From contig OZ223309.1 of assembly GCA_965140765.1 (NCBI GenBank), positions 1,302,001-1,366,000 on the forward strand: DNA of 64,000 nucleotides, written 5' to 3'. The position numbers and the translations under genes are program-made. Positions within the stretch are counted from its first letter, which is position 1; the number at the start of each line of letters is the position of its first letter. The stretch comes from Sunxiuqinia sp963678245. GTDB taxonomy: Bacteria > Bacteroidota > Bacteroidia > Bacteroidales > Prolixibacteraceae. Shown one piece after another: positions 18,170-26,237 of this stretch. A model generated the notes under the pieces. It made no database searches, was not told the origin of the DNA, and saw nothing but the letters and a program-made list of their open reading frames with translations.

Positions 18170-19369
18170 TTATTCTTTCAGAAATCCGTTCAGATAGCTA
18201 AACGTTGGTGTAAGTTCTCCACTATTCAAAATGGTAGCTCGCTCAATAATTTTATGCTGATCGTCGCCAAAAAGCGAAGGAAAAACCTCGTGATACATCT
18301 TGCGAGCAAATGTTCGGGAGGCATCAATTGGCAATGCAGCAGGAAGATTATCCACAGCACATACCGTGACATAACTTGAAGAACTAAAAGCCTCCACTTC
18401 TTCAAGGCCGTCGGGCTTGACGTCGTAAAATGGTTCTTCAATCGTTGAAGTACGCAAAGTCGTTGGAATTGGCCCCGGCACATCGCAACTAACATCAGAG
18501 ACAACAGAAATACCAAAGTCCGGCGACTTTAGGTCATCAGGCGTAAAGAAAACCGGCGATTGCTGATTCCAAAAATGCGCCGCAATATATACGTCTGCCA
18601 CCTTCGTGTAGGGTGTGAATGATGTTTCGTATTCTGTGGGATTTTCGTAGAAGTGTTTCAGGTCAAATTTACCTTGCTTTCTCTTGACATAGTCTTCCGG
18701 ATCAAGCCGGGTGTAAACAGCATGCTCATATTCCCTGGTTAAAAAATCGTTCGGCAGCACTTCAAGGACTCCCATTCCTTTCACAATCTCTAAGACACCG
18801 CTGGCAACCCGGCCGCCACCGGTAATCAATATTTTTAGAGCCGGCAATTCCAACGCTTTTAGTTGATGATGAAGATCGCTTAAGTCGCGACACTGCTCAG
18901 GCCCCGGGATCGACAAGTGGTAAAAGCGCTTACCTACAGCCATAAAAGCGTAGTAAGCTCCAACAACTCCTGCCCAAAAACCAAAAGCTACGAGCCTCGA
19001 ACGATACTTGTCGACAAAATATTCATAATCTATCAGGGTGATATTTTTCTGAGCCATTAGCTTAAAGAACTCCTGATTATGAGCCTGTTCTTTTGCGACA
19101 TGCGAAAACATGATGTATGTTTTCCCGTCGATAAGCGCTTCGTTCGCCACCTCCTTTACGCCAATCAGCAAATCACAATCTGAAACATCTTCCACAACCG
19201 GAATTCCTATGGCAACATATTCCTCGTCCTTATGCACTCGCAATTCACTTGACTGAACCACCAATTCAACATCCGGATAATTTTTCAATATTAACTCAGC
19301 TGTTTCCGGCGTTATTGCTACTCTCCTATCCTTCCAACGTCGGGTTTCCCTTAATATTCCAATCTTCAT
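18170..19369 (-). CDS. NAD(P)-dependent saccharopine/alanine dehydrogenase-like oxidoreductase
   Basis: The start at 19369 follows a good ribosome site (AGGAGA) and opens MKIGILRETRRWKDRRVAIT, the AlaDh/PNT N-terminal domain signature. The C-terminal Rossmann domain has LITGGGRVASGVLEIVKGMG. About 400 residues in all, close to NAD+ L-lysine-forming saccharopine dehydrogenases (Lys1-like) and alanine dehydrogenases. It would oxidise an amino-acid-type substrate in the cytosol. The gene is intact and looks like chromosomal backbone. Which amino acid is used cannot be told from sequence. Confidence 0.82.
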   Translation of the reverse strand: MKIGILRETRRWKDRRVAITPETAELILKNYPDVELVVQSSELRVHKDEEYVAIGIPVVEDVSDCDLLIGVKEVANEALIDGKTYIMFSHVAKEQAHNQEFFKLMAQKNITLIDYEYFVDKYRSRLVAFGFWAGVVGAYYAFMAVGKRFYHLSIPGPEQCRDLSDLHHQLKALELPALKILITGGGRVASGVLEIVKGMGVLEVLPNDFLTREYEHAVYTRLDPEDYVKRKQGKFDLKHFYENPTEYETSFTPYTKVADVYIAAHFWNQQSPVFFTPDDLKSPDFGISVVSDVSCDVPGPIPTTLRTSTIEEPFYDVKPDGLEEVEAFSSSSYVTVCAVDNLPAALPIDASRTFARKMYHEVFPSLFGDDQHKIIERATILNSGELTPTFSYLNGFLKE

Positions 19370-19454
19370 GTTTCTCCTGATTTTCGTTTGCCTAAAGATA
19401 ACAATTATCATGATTTCAAGAGATTGTAAACTTTTTTCTGGATAGCCAAAAACA

Positions 19455-19999
19455 CGCGACAACAACAAGGGAGCAACTTATCTGCCTCATTTTTAGTGGT
19501 TATCTGGCTGATTATAGAATGGACGAAAGGAAACAAATACCCCACATTTATTAGGCTAATGACCGGAGCAGTAGCCAGATTGTTAACGACTACTCTTGCA
19601 GTTGGATTTACATCAATGCACGTTGGAGCCCTCATTGGAATACGCGCCGCGCTAAGTTGCTATGCAGCTGTAAAATTTTAAAAACGCCGGAGTTGGGATG
19701 GTGCTCTCTATGTTTGGGAAATTCATGGTATGGGGTGTTTTTTTCAGCTCAATATTATTGCACTTGTTTGCAAGCAACTATTCACAACAGACTGTTTTAC
19801 GGCGGAGGAATAACTTTATTCTTAAAACAATTGGCTGCGCTCGGCATAGCCATTACATGGGCTTACCTGTTCACCTATGGCATGCTAATATTACTTAACA
19901 ATGTAAACTTAGGAATTTGTGAAAGTGAAAATGACACATAATGATGAATTCAGAGGACTCGATCTTTCTACCCACGGTGAGGTCGCACGTCAGATCTAA
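19455..19999 (+). pseudogene. Ammonium transporter (Amt) 3' remnant
   Basis: Three frames together spell the C-terminal third of an Amt channel. WLIIEWTKGNK and LMTGAVARLLTTTLAVGFTS come first, then GALIGIRAALSCYAAVKF. After a frameshift come CLGNSWYGVFF, LFYGGGITLFLKQLAALGIA and YLFTYGMLILLNNVNLGI, and the closing EFRGLDLSTHGEVARQI with a natural TAA at 19997-19999. The first two thirds of the gene, the start and the frame are lost. It lies between the dehydrogenase and tmRNA. Confidence 0.82.
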
Positions 20000-20021
20000 T
20001 GTTATTCTCAAAGAGATTCAA

Positions 20022-20048
20022 GTCCTTATCACGATTTTTGATAAGGAC
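20022..20048 (+). terminator. Hairpin after Amt remnant
   Basis: A perfect 10-bp stem (GTCCTTATCA/TGATAAGGAC) is followed within a few bases by TGTTTTTA. It sits just after the old Amt stop and before the tmRNA promoter, so it probably ended the Amt transcript. Confidence 0.6.
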
Positions 20049-20052
20049 ATGC

Positions 20053-20089
20053 TGTTTTTAGGGAAATGCTAAAAAATATTGTACTTTTG
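20053..20089 (+). promoter_or_regulatory. tmRNA promoter, Bacteroidota type
   Basis: TACTTTTG at 20082-20089 matches the Bacteroidota -7 box TAnnTTTG, with a T-rich -33 region (GTTTTTAG) about 22 bases upstream. Transcription would begin shortly before the mature tmRNA 5' end at 20107, leaving a short leader for RNase P to remove. Confidence 0.5.
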
Positions 20090-20106
20090 CTCGTCCTCAA
20101 AATACC

Positions 20107-20503
20107 GGGGCTGACTGGTTTTGACAGCGGGTAGAAGAGGTGTGTAAGCATGGCGAGCTTGGGTTGTTGGCTCGTTAATCCTAATGATCAAACTTTTAAT
20201 TGGCGAAAACAATTACGCTCTTGCTGCGTAACCGAATCACAGTAGGTTAACCGCTTAATCCCGGTACTAGGTACTGGGACAAGACATCGCCCGGATGCTA
20301 TTGCTTTGAGGCTATCCGATCAGGCGGTGCAAAAAATCGAGGCTAGTTGAATGGTTGCTTTGTCCATTCAGCGAAAATTAAGAAGCTAAGGTAGTGGTCG
20401 GTGGCCTTGATCCAGCTACTACTCGAAAACCAAGTCGAGGCTAATCATGTAGAAAGCACATTGCTTCCTCGTTTGGACCCGGGTTCGATTCCCGGCAGCT
20501 CCA
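20107..20503 (+). ncRNA. ssrA: tmRNA (transfer-messenger RNA)
   Basis: The tRNA-like ends pair as GGGGCTG (20107-20113) with CAGCTCC (20496-20502), followed by discriminator A. The 5' part carries GACTGGTTTTGACAGCG and the 3' part the T-arm GGTTCGATTCCCGGC. The tag reading frame GGC-GAA-AAC-AAT-TAC-GCT-CTT-GCT-GCG-TAA (20202-20231) encodes GENNYALAA, the typical Bacteroidota degradation tag. It rescues stalled ribosomes with SmpB. Its 3' end is a common integration target, and a broken integrase lies 240 bp downstream. Confidence 0.97.
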
Positions 20504-20530
20504 CTTTTTCATACTTCATTTGAAATAAAT

Positions 20531-20569
20531 AAACACCAAATCTCTGAATATCAGAATTTTGGTGTTTTT
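20531..20569 (+). terminator. tmRNA terminator
   Basis: AAACACCAAA (20531-20540) pairs with TTTTGGTGTTT (20557-20567), and the hairpin runs into a T tract. It is 27 bases after the mature tmRNA end. The stretch 20570-20741 holds no gene. Confidence 0.7.
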
Positions 20570-20741
20570 GCATACATCAAATAAAACCATCTTAACCCAT
20601 AATAAAGATGAACAATTCGGTGAACAAAATTCAAACACATTTTTGTTCACCAATACAATTACAAAACACTATAAAACAAAAACTTACCAAGGTTAAAATT
20701 TTGCATTAAAAAATATCTTTATTAATTTCAGTATTTTCACT

Positions 20742-21820
20742 ATGGGAGATTTTAACACTTATAATCTTGCATTTGTTCTTCGAAATGGAAGGAAGAATAA
20801 AGAAGGTAAATCCCCTGTTTATATGCGTATTACAGCAAATGGTCAACGAGCAGAGATTGCACATAAAAGATATATTCATTCGGGAAACTGGGAAAATAAA
20901 TCGAATAAAGCTAAAGGCTACAAAAGCGAGGTAAAACAATTGAATCAATATTTGGAAACATTAAAAGCATTAATGAGTGATTACCACACCGAGATGATAA
21001 AGATGGGGGAAGAAGTCACTGCTCAGAGTCTTAAAAATAAATTTCTTGGAATATAGGAAGGAAGAAGAATGTTGATTGAGGTATTTGAATATCACAACCA
21101 TCAATTAAAAGAACTTGAAGGAATCAATTTTGCTTCTGCAACAGTAAAACGTTATAAAACAACACTAGACCATATTAAGGCTTTTCTTGTATTTAAGTAT
21201 AAAATCAATGACATCCCTCTGAATCGAATCAAATATTCATTTATTACTGATTTAGAGCACTATTTCAAAGTAAATAGAAAGTGCAACCATAATATAACAA
21301 TAAAATATATCAAGAATTTTAGAAAAGTAATAAATCTGGCGATAAAAAATGAGTGGTTAGCAAAAGATCCATTTTCAAAGTATCAAGCCAAAATAGTGGA
21401 AGTAAGAAGAGAATATTTATTAAAGGCTGAATTACAAAACATTGAGAATTAAAACCTTTCATTTCCACGCCTGGACATAGTTAGGGATCTTTTCGTTTTT
21501 TCGTGTTATTCCGGCCTTGCATATATTGACGTTTCAAATCTTACTAAAAACAATATTAGATTAGGAATTGATGGTGACTTATGGATAATAACGGAACGCA
21601 CAAAAACAAAAAGCCAATCGAATATTCCCCTACCCCCCAAAGCGCATGAACTAATCAAAAAATATAGCAGGTATCCAAATAAAAAAACAGAAGAACATAT
21701 ATTTCCCATATTCACTAACCAAAAGATGAATGCCTATTTAAAGGAGATTGCGGATTTGGCGTCCGTTGATAAGAATTTAACTTTTCATATTGCCCGTCAT
21801 ACTTTTGCAACAACTGTGAC
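20742..21820 (+). pseudogene. Tyrosine recombinase next to tmRNA, two stops, interrupted by the mobile element
   Basis: A Bacteroides-type integrase can be read in a single frame from ATG 20742. The arm domain begins FNTYNLAFVLRNGRKNKEGK. An in-frame TAG follows KFLGI, and the core-binding domain resumes at MLIEVFEYHNHQLKELEG. An in-frame TAA follows LQNIEN, and the catalytic domain resumes at RLDIVRDLFVFSCYSGLAY. It reaches FHIARHTFATTVT and then leaves homology abruptly at about 21820. The missing end (LTNGVPIESVSKMLGHTN...) appears at 50193-50312, so the 28.4 kb element lies inside this gene. It was the integrase of an older element at tmRNA. Confidence 0.88.
21803..21820 (+). repeat. Left attachment site of the element (attL-like)
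   Basis: TTTTGCAACAACTGTGAC here and TTTTGCAACCACGGTAAC at 50193-50210 are the same 18 positions with three differences, all at third codon positions of the integrase motif FATTVT. The preceding ATAC plus TTTTGC resembles the CTnDOT-family core GTTNNTTTGC. The crossover is probably in the few bases after TTTGC. Confidence 0.6.
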
Positions 21821-21874
21821 ATTTCAAAATATCTGGTTGTAAAACAACAACTTAAAAAAAAGAAACCCGGAACA

Positions 21875-21942
21875 GGTAATGATTTAGGAACGAGCGAAAC
21901 TCCTTGGTCTGCTTTATGTTTCCATTGTTTCAAATAACTCTA
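21875..21942 (+). repeat. End repeat A of the mobile element
   Basis: This 68-base stretch begins GGTAATGATTTAGGAACGAG and ends TTTCAAATAACTCTA. It aligns almost gap-free with 23480-23546 and its second half with the complement of 49905-49938. It lies about 70 bp inside the left junction, where recombinase arm sites are expected. Together with 21843-22040 it makes up a gene-free left end. Confidence 0.6.
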
Positions 21943-22040
21943 AGGTAAAGATAAACATATTTTAGAGTAAATATGAATTTTAAACCGTAATTTTTATGAG
22001 TCCATTTTTTGTTTAGCACAGTTCTTTGTTGGCTAGTATT

Positions 22041-22400
22041 TTATCTTAAAAATTCATTTAATGTTGCTAAAATTGTTGCTATTGCAGCTAAAATTATTAT
22101 TAATTGGCTTATTCCAAACTTGTTTCTTTCGACATGTATATACTTTACATTTTCGTTGTTATTCTCATTCTCTCTCAAACTTTTCTGTTCTTTTTTTATT
22201 TCACGTTGATATTCAGAATGCAATGTTTCAGCTTTTGACCAGAAATATGCAATTACCCAGACTGGAATAATTCCCAAAATTAGTTTTGCAACTAAAATAG
22301 ATGTGTCCATAAATGGTTCTTCTTGGAAAGCCAACTTGAGGCACACAATAGTGCCTATTATTGATAGAATCCTAACTACATTTATTTTAATTGTATTCAT
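22041..22400 (-). CDS. Small three-segment membrane protein
   Basis: The 119-residue protein has hydrophobic segments near residues 8-25, 33-52 and 98-115, with a charged helical middle (SEYQREIKKEQKSLRENENN). No family recognised. It is encoded 15 bp downstream of the Ymh-type gene and likely shares its transcript, so it may be a membrane partner of it. Confidence 0.6.
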   Translation of the reverse strand: MNTIKINVVRILSIIGTIVCLKLAFQEEPFMDTSILVAKLILGIIPVWVIAYFWSKAETLHSEYQREIKKEQKSLRENENNNENVKYIHVERNKFGISQLIIILAAIATILATLNEFLR

Positions 22401-22415
22401 TTTGTTTAAAATTAG

Positions 22416-23210
22416 TCAATTAATCTTTGTTCTATCGAGTCTTTTATGAAATAAAGAAGCAAGTGTCATAATGTCTAAAGCTTCATCTTCATTTATTTCC
22501 CATTTAACTTTTGGAATATGAGCAGTTGTATTTCTAAACATACCAAAGAATCCTTTTAATAAATTAGAGAATCCTTTATGTTCGCTTACCTCAGATTCAT
22601 TTGATAGTTTATTTATTTGGATAAGAGGATTTTTAATAGAAAAAGTAACCTCTACCAGTTCACTTCCATCAATTTCTAGCCCTGTTAGGTTTCTTATTTT
22701 ATCGGCAACACTTTTTGTAGCTTCAAATACAGCATGAAAATAATTCTCAACAAGTAATTCTGCTTTACAAAAAGTAAGTATGTCTTCATGTATTTTTCTT
22801 TCCTTTAATTTAGAAAATAAGGCTGTGGCTCTTTTCTCTGCGTCGGAAATTGTTGACGATTTATCAATAGGTCTGAATTTAGCATCATCCCCAAGTTCTA
22901 ACCCTAAAAATGATAAAACCTGATTTAAATTAGAACGATGATTTTCAAATTCCTCTTTTCTTCCAATATATCGAGATGGGTGTAATGTTGTTTGTATGAA
23001 TTTTAAAATTGAGTTAGAAATCTGACTTCTATTCTGATAATCAATAAATGAATTATATAATCTTTTCCATTTTGTTCCAACTGGGCTAATATTATTAAGT
23101 CTTACATCAGCAAGGTACTTGTCAATCTCACTGTTAGATAGTGTTTCTCCTAATATTTTGCAGAGAGTTTCTAAAATATTTGGTTCAATATATTTGAATA
23201 ATCTTGCCAT
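22416..23210 (-). CDS. Ymh-family (TIGR02391-type) protein, HEPN-like
   Basis: The 264-residue protein ends with the conserved Ymh block GFSNLLKGFFGMFRNTTAHI followed by PKVKWEINEDEALDIMTLAS. FRNTTAH has the R-x4-H spacing of HEPN ribonucleases, a fold common in abortive-infection and toxin systems. The N-terminal half is helical and unassigned. With the small membrane protein downstream it forms a two-gene unit between two end-like repeats (21875 and 23480), as an accessory cassette would. A defence role is inference. Confidence 0.72.
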   Translation of the reverse strand: MARLFKYIEPNILETLCKILGETLSNSEIDKYLADVRLNNISPVGTKWKRLYNSFIDYQNRSQISNSILKFIQTTLHPSRYIGRKEEFENHRSNLNQVLSFLGLELGDDAKFRPIDKSSTISDAEKRATALFSKLKERKIHEDILTFCKAELLVENYFHAVFEATKSVADKIRNLTGLEIDGSELVEVTFSIKNPLIQINKLSNESEVSEHKGFSNLLKGFFGMFRNTTAHIPKVKWEINEDEALDIMTLASLFHKRLDRTKIN

Positions 23211-23790
23211 TTTAAATTTAATATTACCTCGAACTAATATCTATATACTATGTGGTTGCTATTTTATTTATCTAAACTTGTTTTCCGGTTGTTATACCTC
23301 TATTTTGAAAGAGTAACAACCACTATTATTGTGAATTATTAAGACTATCGTTCAGTGTTTTTAATCTATGAACCGCCACTTCATTCACGACTCATAAATC
23401 AACTACAGTTCGCAGACATCTATAACGCCATAGAGCATGTGCCTGTAAAATAGCAATTTAAGGAAAAGCCCTTAAAGCGGGTAATGGCTTAGAAACGAGC
23501 GAAACTCTTTGATTTGCGTTGTTTTACATTCTTTCAAATAACTCTATTCCCCAAAATTAAGGATTAAAAAACAAACTCGGGACAGGTAATGTGTTAGAAA
23601 AGAGCAAAATTCTTTCTTCTTCTTCTTTATTTTTTCATCTCTAACCTTACCCTTCAGCCCAGGAATGTCGGTATACAATTTTATCGTACTTATGAATACA
23701 AGAAATATATCTCATTCAGCTATACCTTTACGGTACCTTTTTTATATGCAGACGCAACTTTTATAAAGAAAGAAACATCTATACCAAACT
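23211..23790. other. Gene-free stretch with end-like repeats
   Basis: These 580 bases hold no convincing gene. They contain repeat B (23480-23546), a weaker third copy of its first half (about 23585-23617, GGTAATGTGTTAGAAAAGAG) and a TTCGC about 30 bp before TGTAAAAT. The same spacing is seen between TTTTGC and TGTAAAAC at the true left end. The promoter of the LuxR-type gene should lie in the last 100 bases. Confidence 0.5.
23480..23546 (+). repeat. End repeat B
   Basis: It starts GGTAATGGCTTAGAAACGAG and ends TTTCAAATAACTCTA, about three-quarters identical to repeat A by eye with one gap. The flanking TGTAAAAT/AATTTAAGG also resembles the sequence before A. It looks like a second copy of the element's left end. 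Confidence 0.6.
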
Positions 23791-24561
23791 ATGAACGAGT
23801 ATATTTTCAATCATCCGAAACATAATTTTACCACAAGGGAAGAGGATATAGTAACCTTAAATCATTTTAAGCAACTACTTTCTGTGATTTCAAATTTGTC
23901 CGAAGTTGATGCTTATGTACTAAATTACAAGGAAAATACGTTTGAATACATTACCCCGGGAAGTCGGTTACTAAAACTTACGTCGGTAAAGGCACCAAAA
24001 GCATTAGGTTTTGATTATTACAAAGAGGTAGTACATCCCAAAGACTTTGAATTTCTAATTAAGATAAATAGAACCGGGTTTGATTTCTTTTATAATTTAC
24101 CGATTACCAGAAGGAAAAATGGTTATATAACGTATAATTTCAGGATAAAAAACAAAAATGGGAAATACCAAATTGTCAATCATAAATTGACCCCTCTCCA
24201 ACTCACAAACGAAGGGGCAATAGTTTATTCCTTATGTGTCTTAAGTGAACCAACGAGTGATTCTCCCGGAAATGCTTATGTAAAAATGAATGATACTTTA
24301 AAAGTCTATGAATTTTTGCCGGATAAAATGAAGTTTGTGGAAGTTGTTACCCAAAAGCTTTCTCAAAGATTATATGAACTTTTAAAGTTTGCAAGCCAGG
24401 GGAAAAAAGCGAAAGAAATTGCGGAATTGATGAGGATTAGTGTTAACACAGTTAAATTTCATAAAAAAACAATTTTTGAAAAAACCGGAACAAAAAATAT
24501 TGCAGAAGCCATTCAGTGGATGAATAACCAAAAATTGATGATGCCCTCAAATGATTTGTAG
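23791..24561 (+). CDS. LuxR-type HTH regulator with PAS-like sensor region
   Basis: The 256-residue protein has an N-terminal PAS-like region (about 30-155: VDAYVLNYKENTFEYITPGS, VHPKDFEFLIK, YNFRIKNKNGKYQIVNHKL). A C-terminal LuxR/GerE helix-turn-helix follows (about 188-248: LSQRLYELLKFASQGKKAKE, IAELMRISVNTVKFHKKTIF). It is probably a transcription activator. It is divergent in orientation from the ThiF/FeeM cluster downstream and is the obvious candidate to control it. A degenerate second copy of its start is at 27740-27833, on the other side of that cluster. Confidence 0.82.
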   Translation: MNEYIFNHPKHNFTTREEDIVTLNHFKQLLSVISNLSEVDAYVLNYKENTFEYITPGSRLLKLTSVKAPKALGFDYYKEVVHPKDFEFLIKINRTGFDFFYNLPITRRKNGYITYNFRIKNKNGKYQIVNHKLTPLQLTNEGAIVYSLCVLSEPTSDSPGNAYVKMNDTLKVYEFLPDKMKFVEVVTQKLSQRLYELLKFASQGKKAKEIAELMRISVNTVKFHKKTIFEKTGTKNIAEAIQWMNNQKLMMPSNDL

Positions 24562-25069
24562 ATAAATCCGGGGTAAATTATTCAAATAAGAACCTTATTT
24601 TAGAAAAATACTTATTAATTGTATCAAGATTAATATTTTCCATTCTTCTCTCAATTTTCCGCCCATATCATTCAATTTTTTGTAAGAAATAATCAATTCC
24701 TGAATTTTTGAGAACACAACCGTAACAAGGCTTTCAAGCCCTATCTTTCTACCTTCTTCTTTGAGCCATGTATTAATTTTTGTTGCCGGTCGAAAATGAA
24801 ACCCTTGCCATTATTCTTAAAAGGGATTTTTTCATCTTAAACCAGTTGATATATCTTTTGAGGTGATAAATCTATACACATGGGCAAATATTATCAAATT
24901 CCCTTTTCCTGTTTATATTCAATAAACAATAAGCTTCGTTGTTCTTATATCTTTTTAGTATGCCTGTATCATTATCCATAACGGTTATGGAAATAATGAT
25001 ACAAGTTAAGAATGTAAGAAAATTCAGAATAAAATACCCTCGCATCTATCTCAATCCGAGGGCATTTTT
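24562..25069. other. Gene-free stretch, possible gene debris
   Basis: No intact gene is seen. On the minus strand around 24600-24860 there are frame-broken peptide stretches (for example INTWLKEEGRKIGLESLVTV) that look like decayed coding sequence of unknown family. The right end contains a large inverted repeat (24966-25002) and a hairpin terminator (25037-25062). Confidence 0.45.
24966..25002. repeat. Long near-perfect inverted repeat
   Basis: GTATCATTAT-CCATAAC-CG-GTTATGG-AA-ATAATGATAC pairs over 17 bp with only a two-base asymmetry. There is no T tract, so a terminator is unlikely. It may be an operator for a dimeric regulator, a recombination site or the stem of a small RNA. It lies between two genes that converge on this stretch. 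Confidence 0.5.
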
Positions 25070-25070
25070 T
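25037..25070. terminator. Terminator, possibly bidirectional
   Basis: CCCTCG (25037-25042) pairs with CGAGGG (25057-25062), followed by T7 on the + strand; on the minus strand the same stem is followed by TATTTTATT. It lies directly after the stop of the minus-strand lipoprotein gene and ends both converging transcripts. Confidence 0.65.
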
Positions 25071-25477
25071 TAAGGCTTCCTATCGGGTTCTCCAAATCGT
25101 TGGTACAAATCACGATAGGATTTCTTTAGAATCTCATCCATATTGTTTACTCCAGTTGAGTCTATCATATGATTTGCACTTTTGAGATCCTTCATTAATC
25201 TATCATAATAATGTTCAGAAAGTCCTATACTGACAAAAGAATCCTTGGTAATCGCAAATTTTAAATGGTTATCAACGACAATAAGATTTTCGGCAATTGT
25301 TTTTATTAATAACAACGTATCCCCTTTTAAGGAATCTATACCTAACTGATGTATCGTTGAGCTGCCATCATTGGCGTCAATGGTTGTTGTTTGCTGAACA
25401 CTTTTCGTTTCTCTATTATTATTAAAACAAGATAATAAAGTAAAAACACAAATAATAAATAGAACAACTTTCTTCAT
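25070..25477 (-). CDS. Small lipoprotein of unknown function
   Basis: The 135-residue protein has a clear lipoprotein signal (VVLFIICVFTLLSC, Cys17). A polar linker and a mixed helical domain follow (LAIT/FAITKDSFVSIGLSEHYY and YRDLYQRFGEPDRKP). No family recognised. It is the last gene of the minus-strand run that starts with the FeeM-like gene, 13 bp after the 177-aa gene. Confidence 0.6.
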   Translation of the reverse strand: MKKVVLFIICVFTLLSCFNNNRETKSVQQTTTIDANDGSSTIHQLGIDSLKGDTLLLIKTIAENLIVVDNHLKFAITKDSFVSIGLSEHYYDRLMKDLKSANHMIDSTGVNNMDEILKKSYRDLYQRFGEPDRKP

Positions 25478-25490
25478 AGACTTGATTTAT

Positions 25491-26024
25491 TTAAGAAATT
25501 CCTTCATAAGTTGCAGTACCCCCATTTGAATCGGTTGTACTAAATGCGACCTTAATATAGTCATTTGAAACATATAATGGAACATCTACTGTTGTATTTG
25601 ACCCCAAAGTTCCAATAGCCGTTTTGCTCTGCCATGAACCAGAAGAGTATGTTTTGCAAGTGTAAACAGGAGTTAATGCTGCATTTGACCGGCATCTAAA
25701 ACGAATTTTTGCAGTATTGTAAGAAGCCCAGACAAAACCACTCTGTGCCTCTTCTGTCCCATTTGTTGTCAAGGTTCCTGTAGGAGCCGATAATAATGTA
25801 ACTTTGGGGTCTTTAGGGTCAGTTAATGATAATACATGTTTGGGGTCAGATTTTATTTTGGCAATTAACTCATTTGTTTTTGCCACTTCTTCTTTTGCTG
25901 ACTCCAACAAAACAGCCGGAATAGCAATTTTAGAAACTATCTCATCAGAGATATTAAGTAAATACTTACCATCTTTCAATTCGAGATAATGAGCAAGAAT
26001 TGAATTGTAATCTGTTGCTTTCAT
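25491..26024 (-). CDS. 177-aa protein with helical N-terminus and beta-rich C-terminus
   Basis: No signal peptide. Residues 1-65 are helical (YNSILAHYLELKDGKYLLNI, SAKEEVAKTNELIAKIKSDP). Residues 75-177 are Thr/Ser/Gly-rich with a fibronectin-like strand pattern (SGFVWASYNTAKIRFRCRSN, TVDVPLYVSNDYIKVAF) and end TATYEGIS. No family recognised. It sits between the lipoprotein and ThiF-like genes. It could be the substrate or carrier acted on by the ThiF/FeeM pair, or a structural protein; nothing in the sequence decides. Confidence 0.6.
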   Translation of the reverse strand: MKATDYNSILAHYLELKDGKYLLNISDEIVSKIAIPAVLLESAKEEVAKTNELIAKIKSDPKHVLSLTDPKDPKVTLLSAPTGTLTTNGTEEAQSGFVWASYNTAKIRFRCRSNAALTPVYTCKTYSSGSWQSKTAIGTLGSNTTVDVPLYVSNDYIKVAFSTTDSNGGTATYEGIS

Positions 26025-26237
26025 TTTAATTTAAATTTTAGGGTTATTATTCACATTGCCTTTTATTCTAGAGGCAAGCCAGTACTGGTTCAACAGTTAT
26101 TAACCACCAGATTCTCTATGCAAATTTACCTATTAAGGAAACTACATATAAGTAACTTTTAGTAAATAGACCTATCCTTTTGAATAGTTGTAACATCGAT
26201 AACTGAACTGCGTGATTACTATGTTACCGGGAAATAA

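Noticed and set aside
19657..19941. Separate small membrane-protein genes at 19496 and 19657
   Set aside because: Both are pieces of the decayed ammonium transporter in different frames, shown by the Amt C-terminal motif order.
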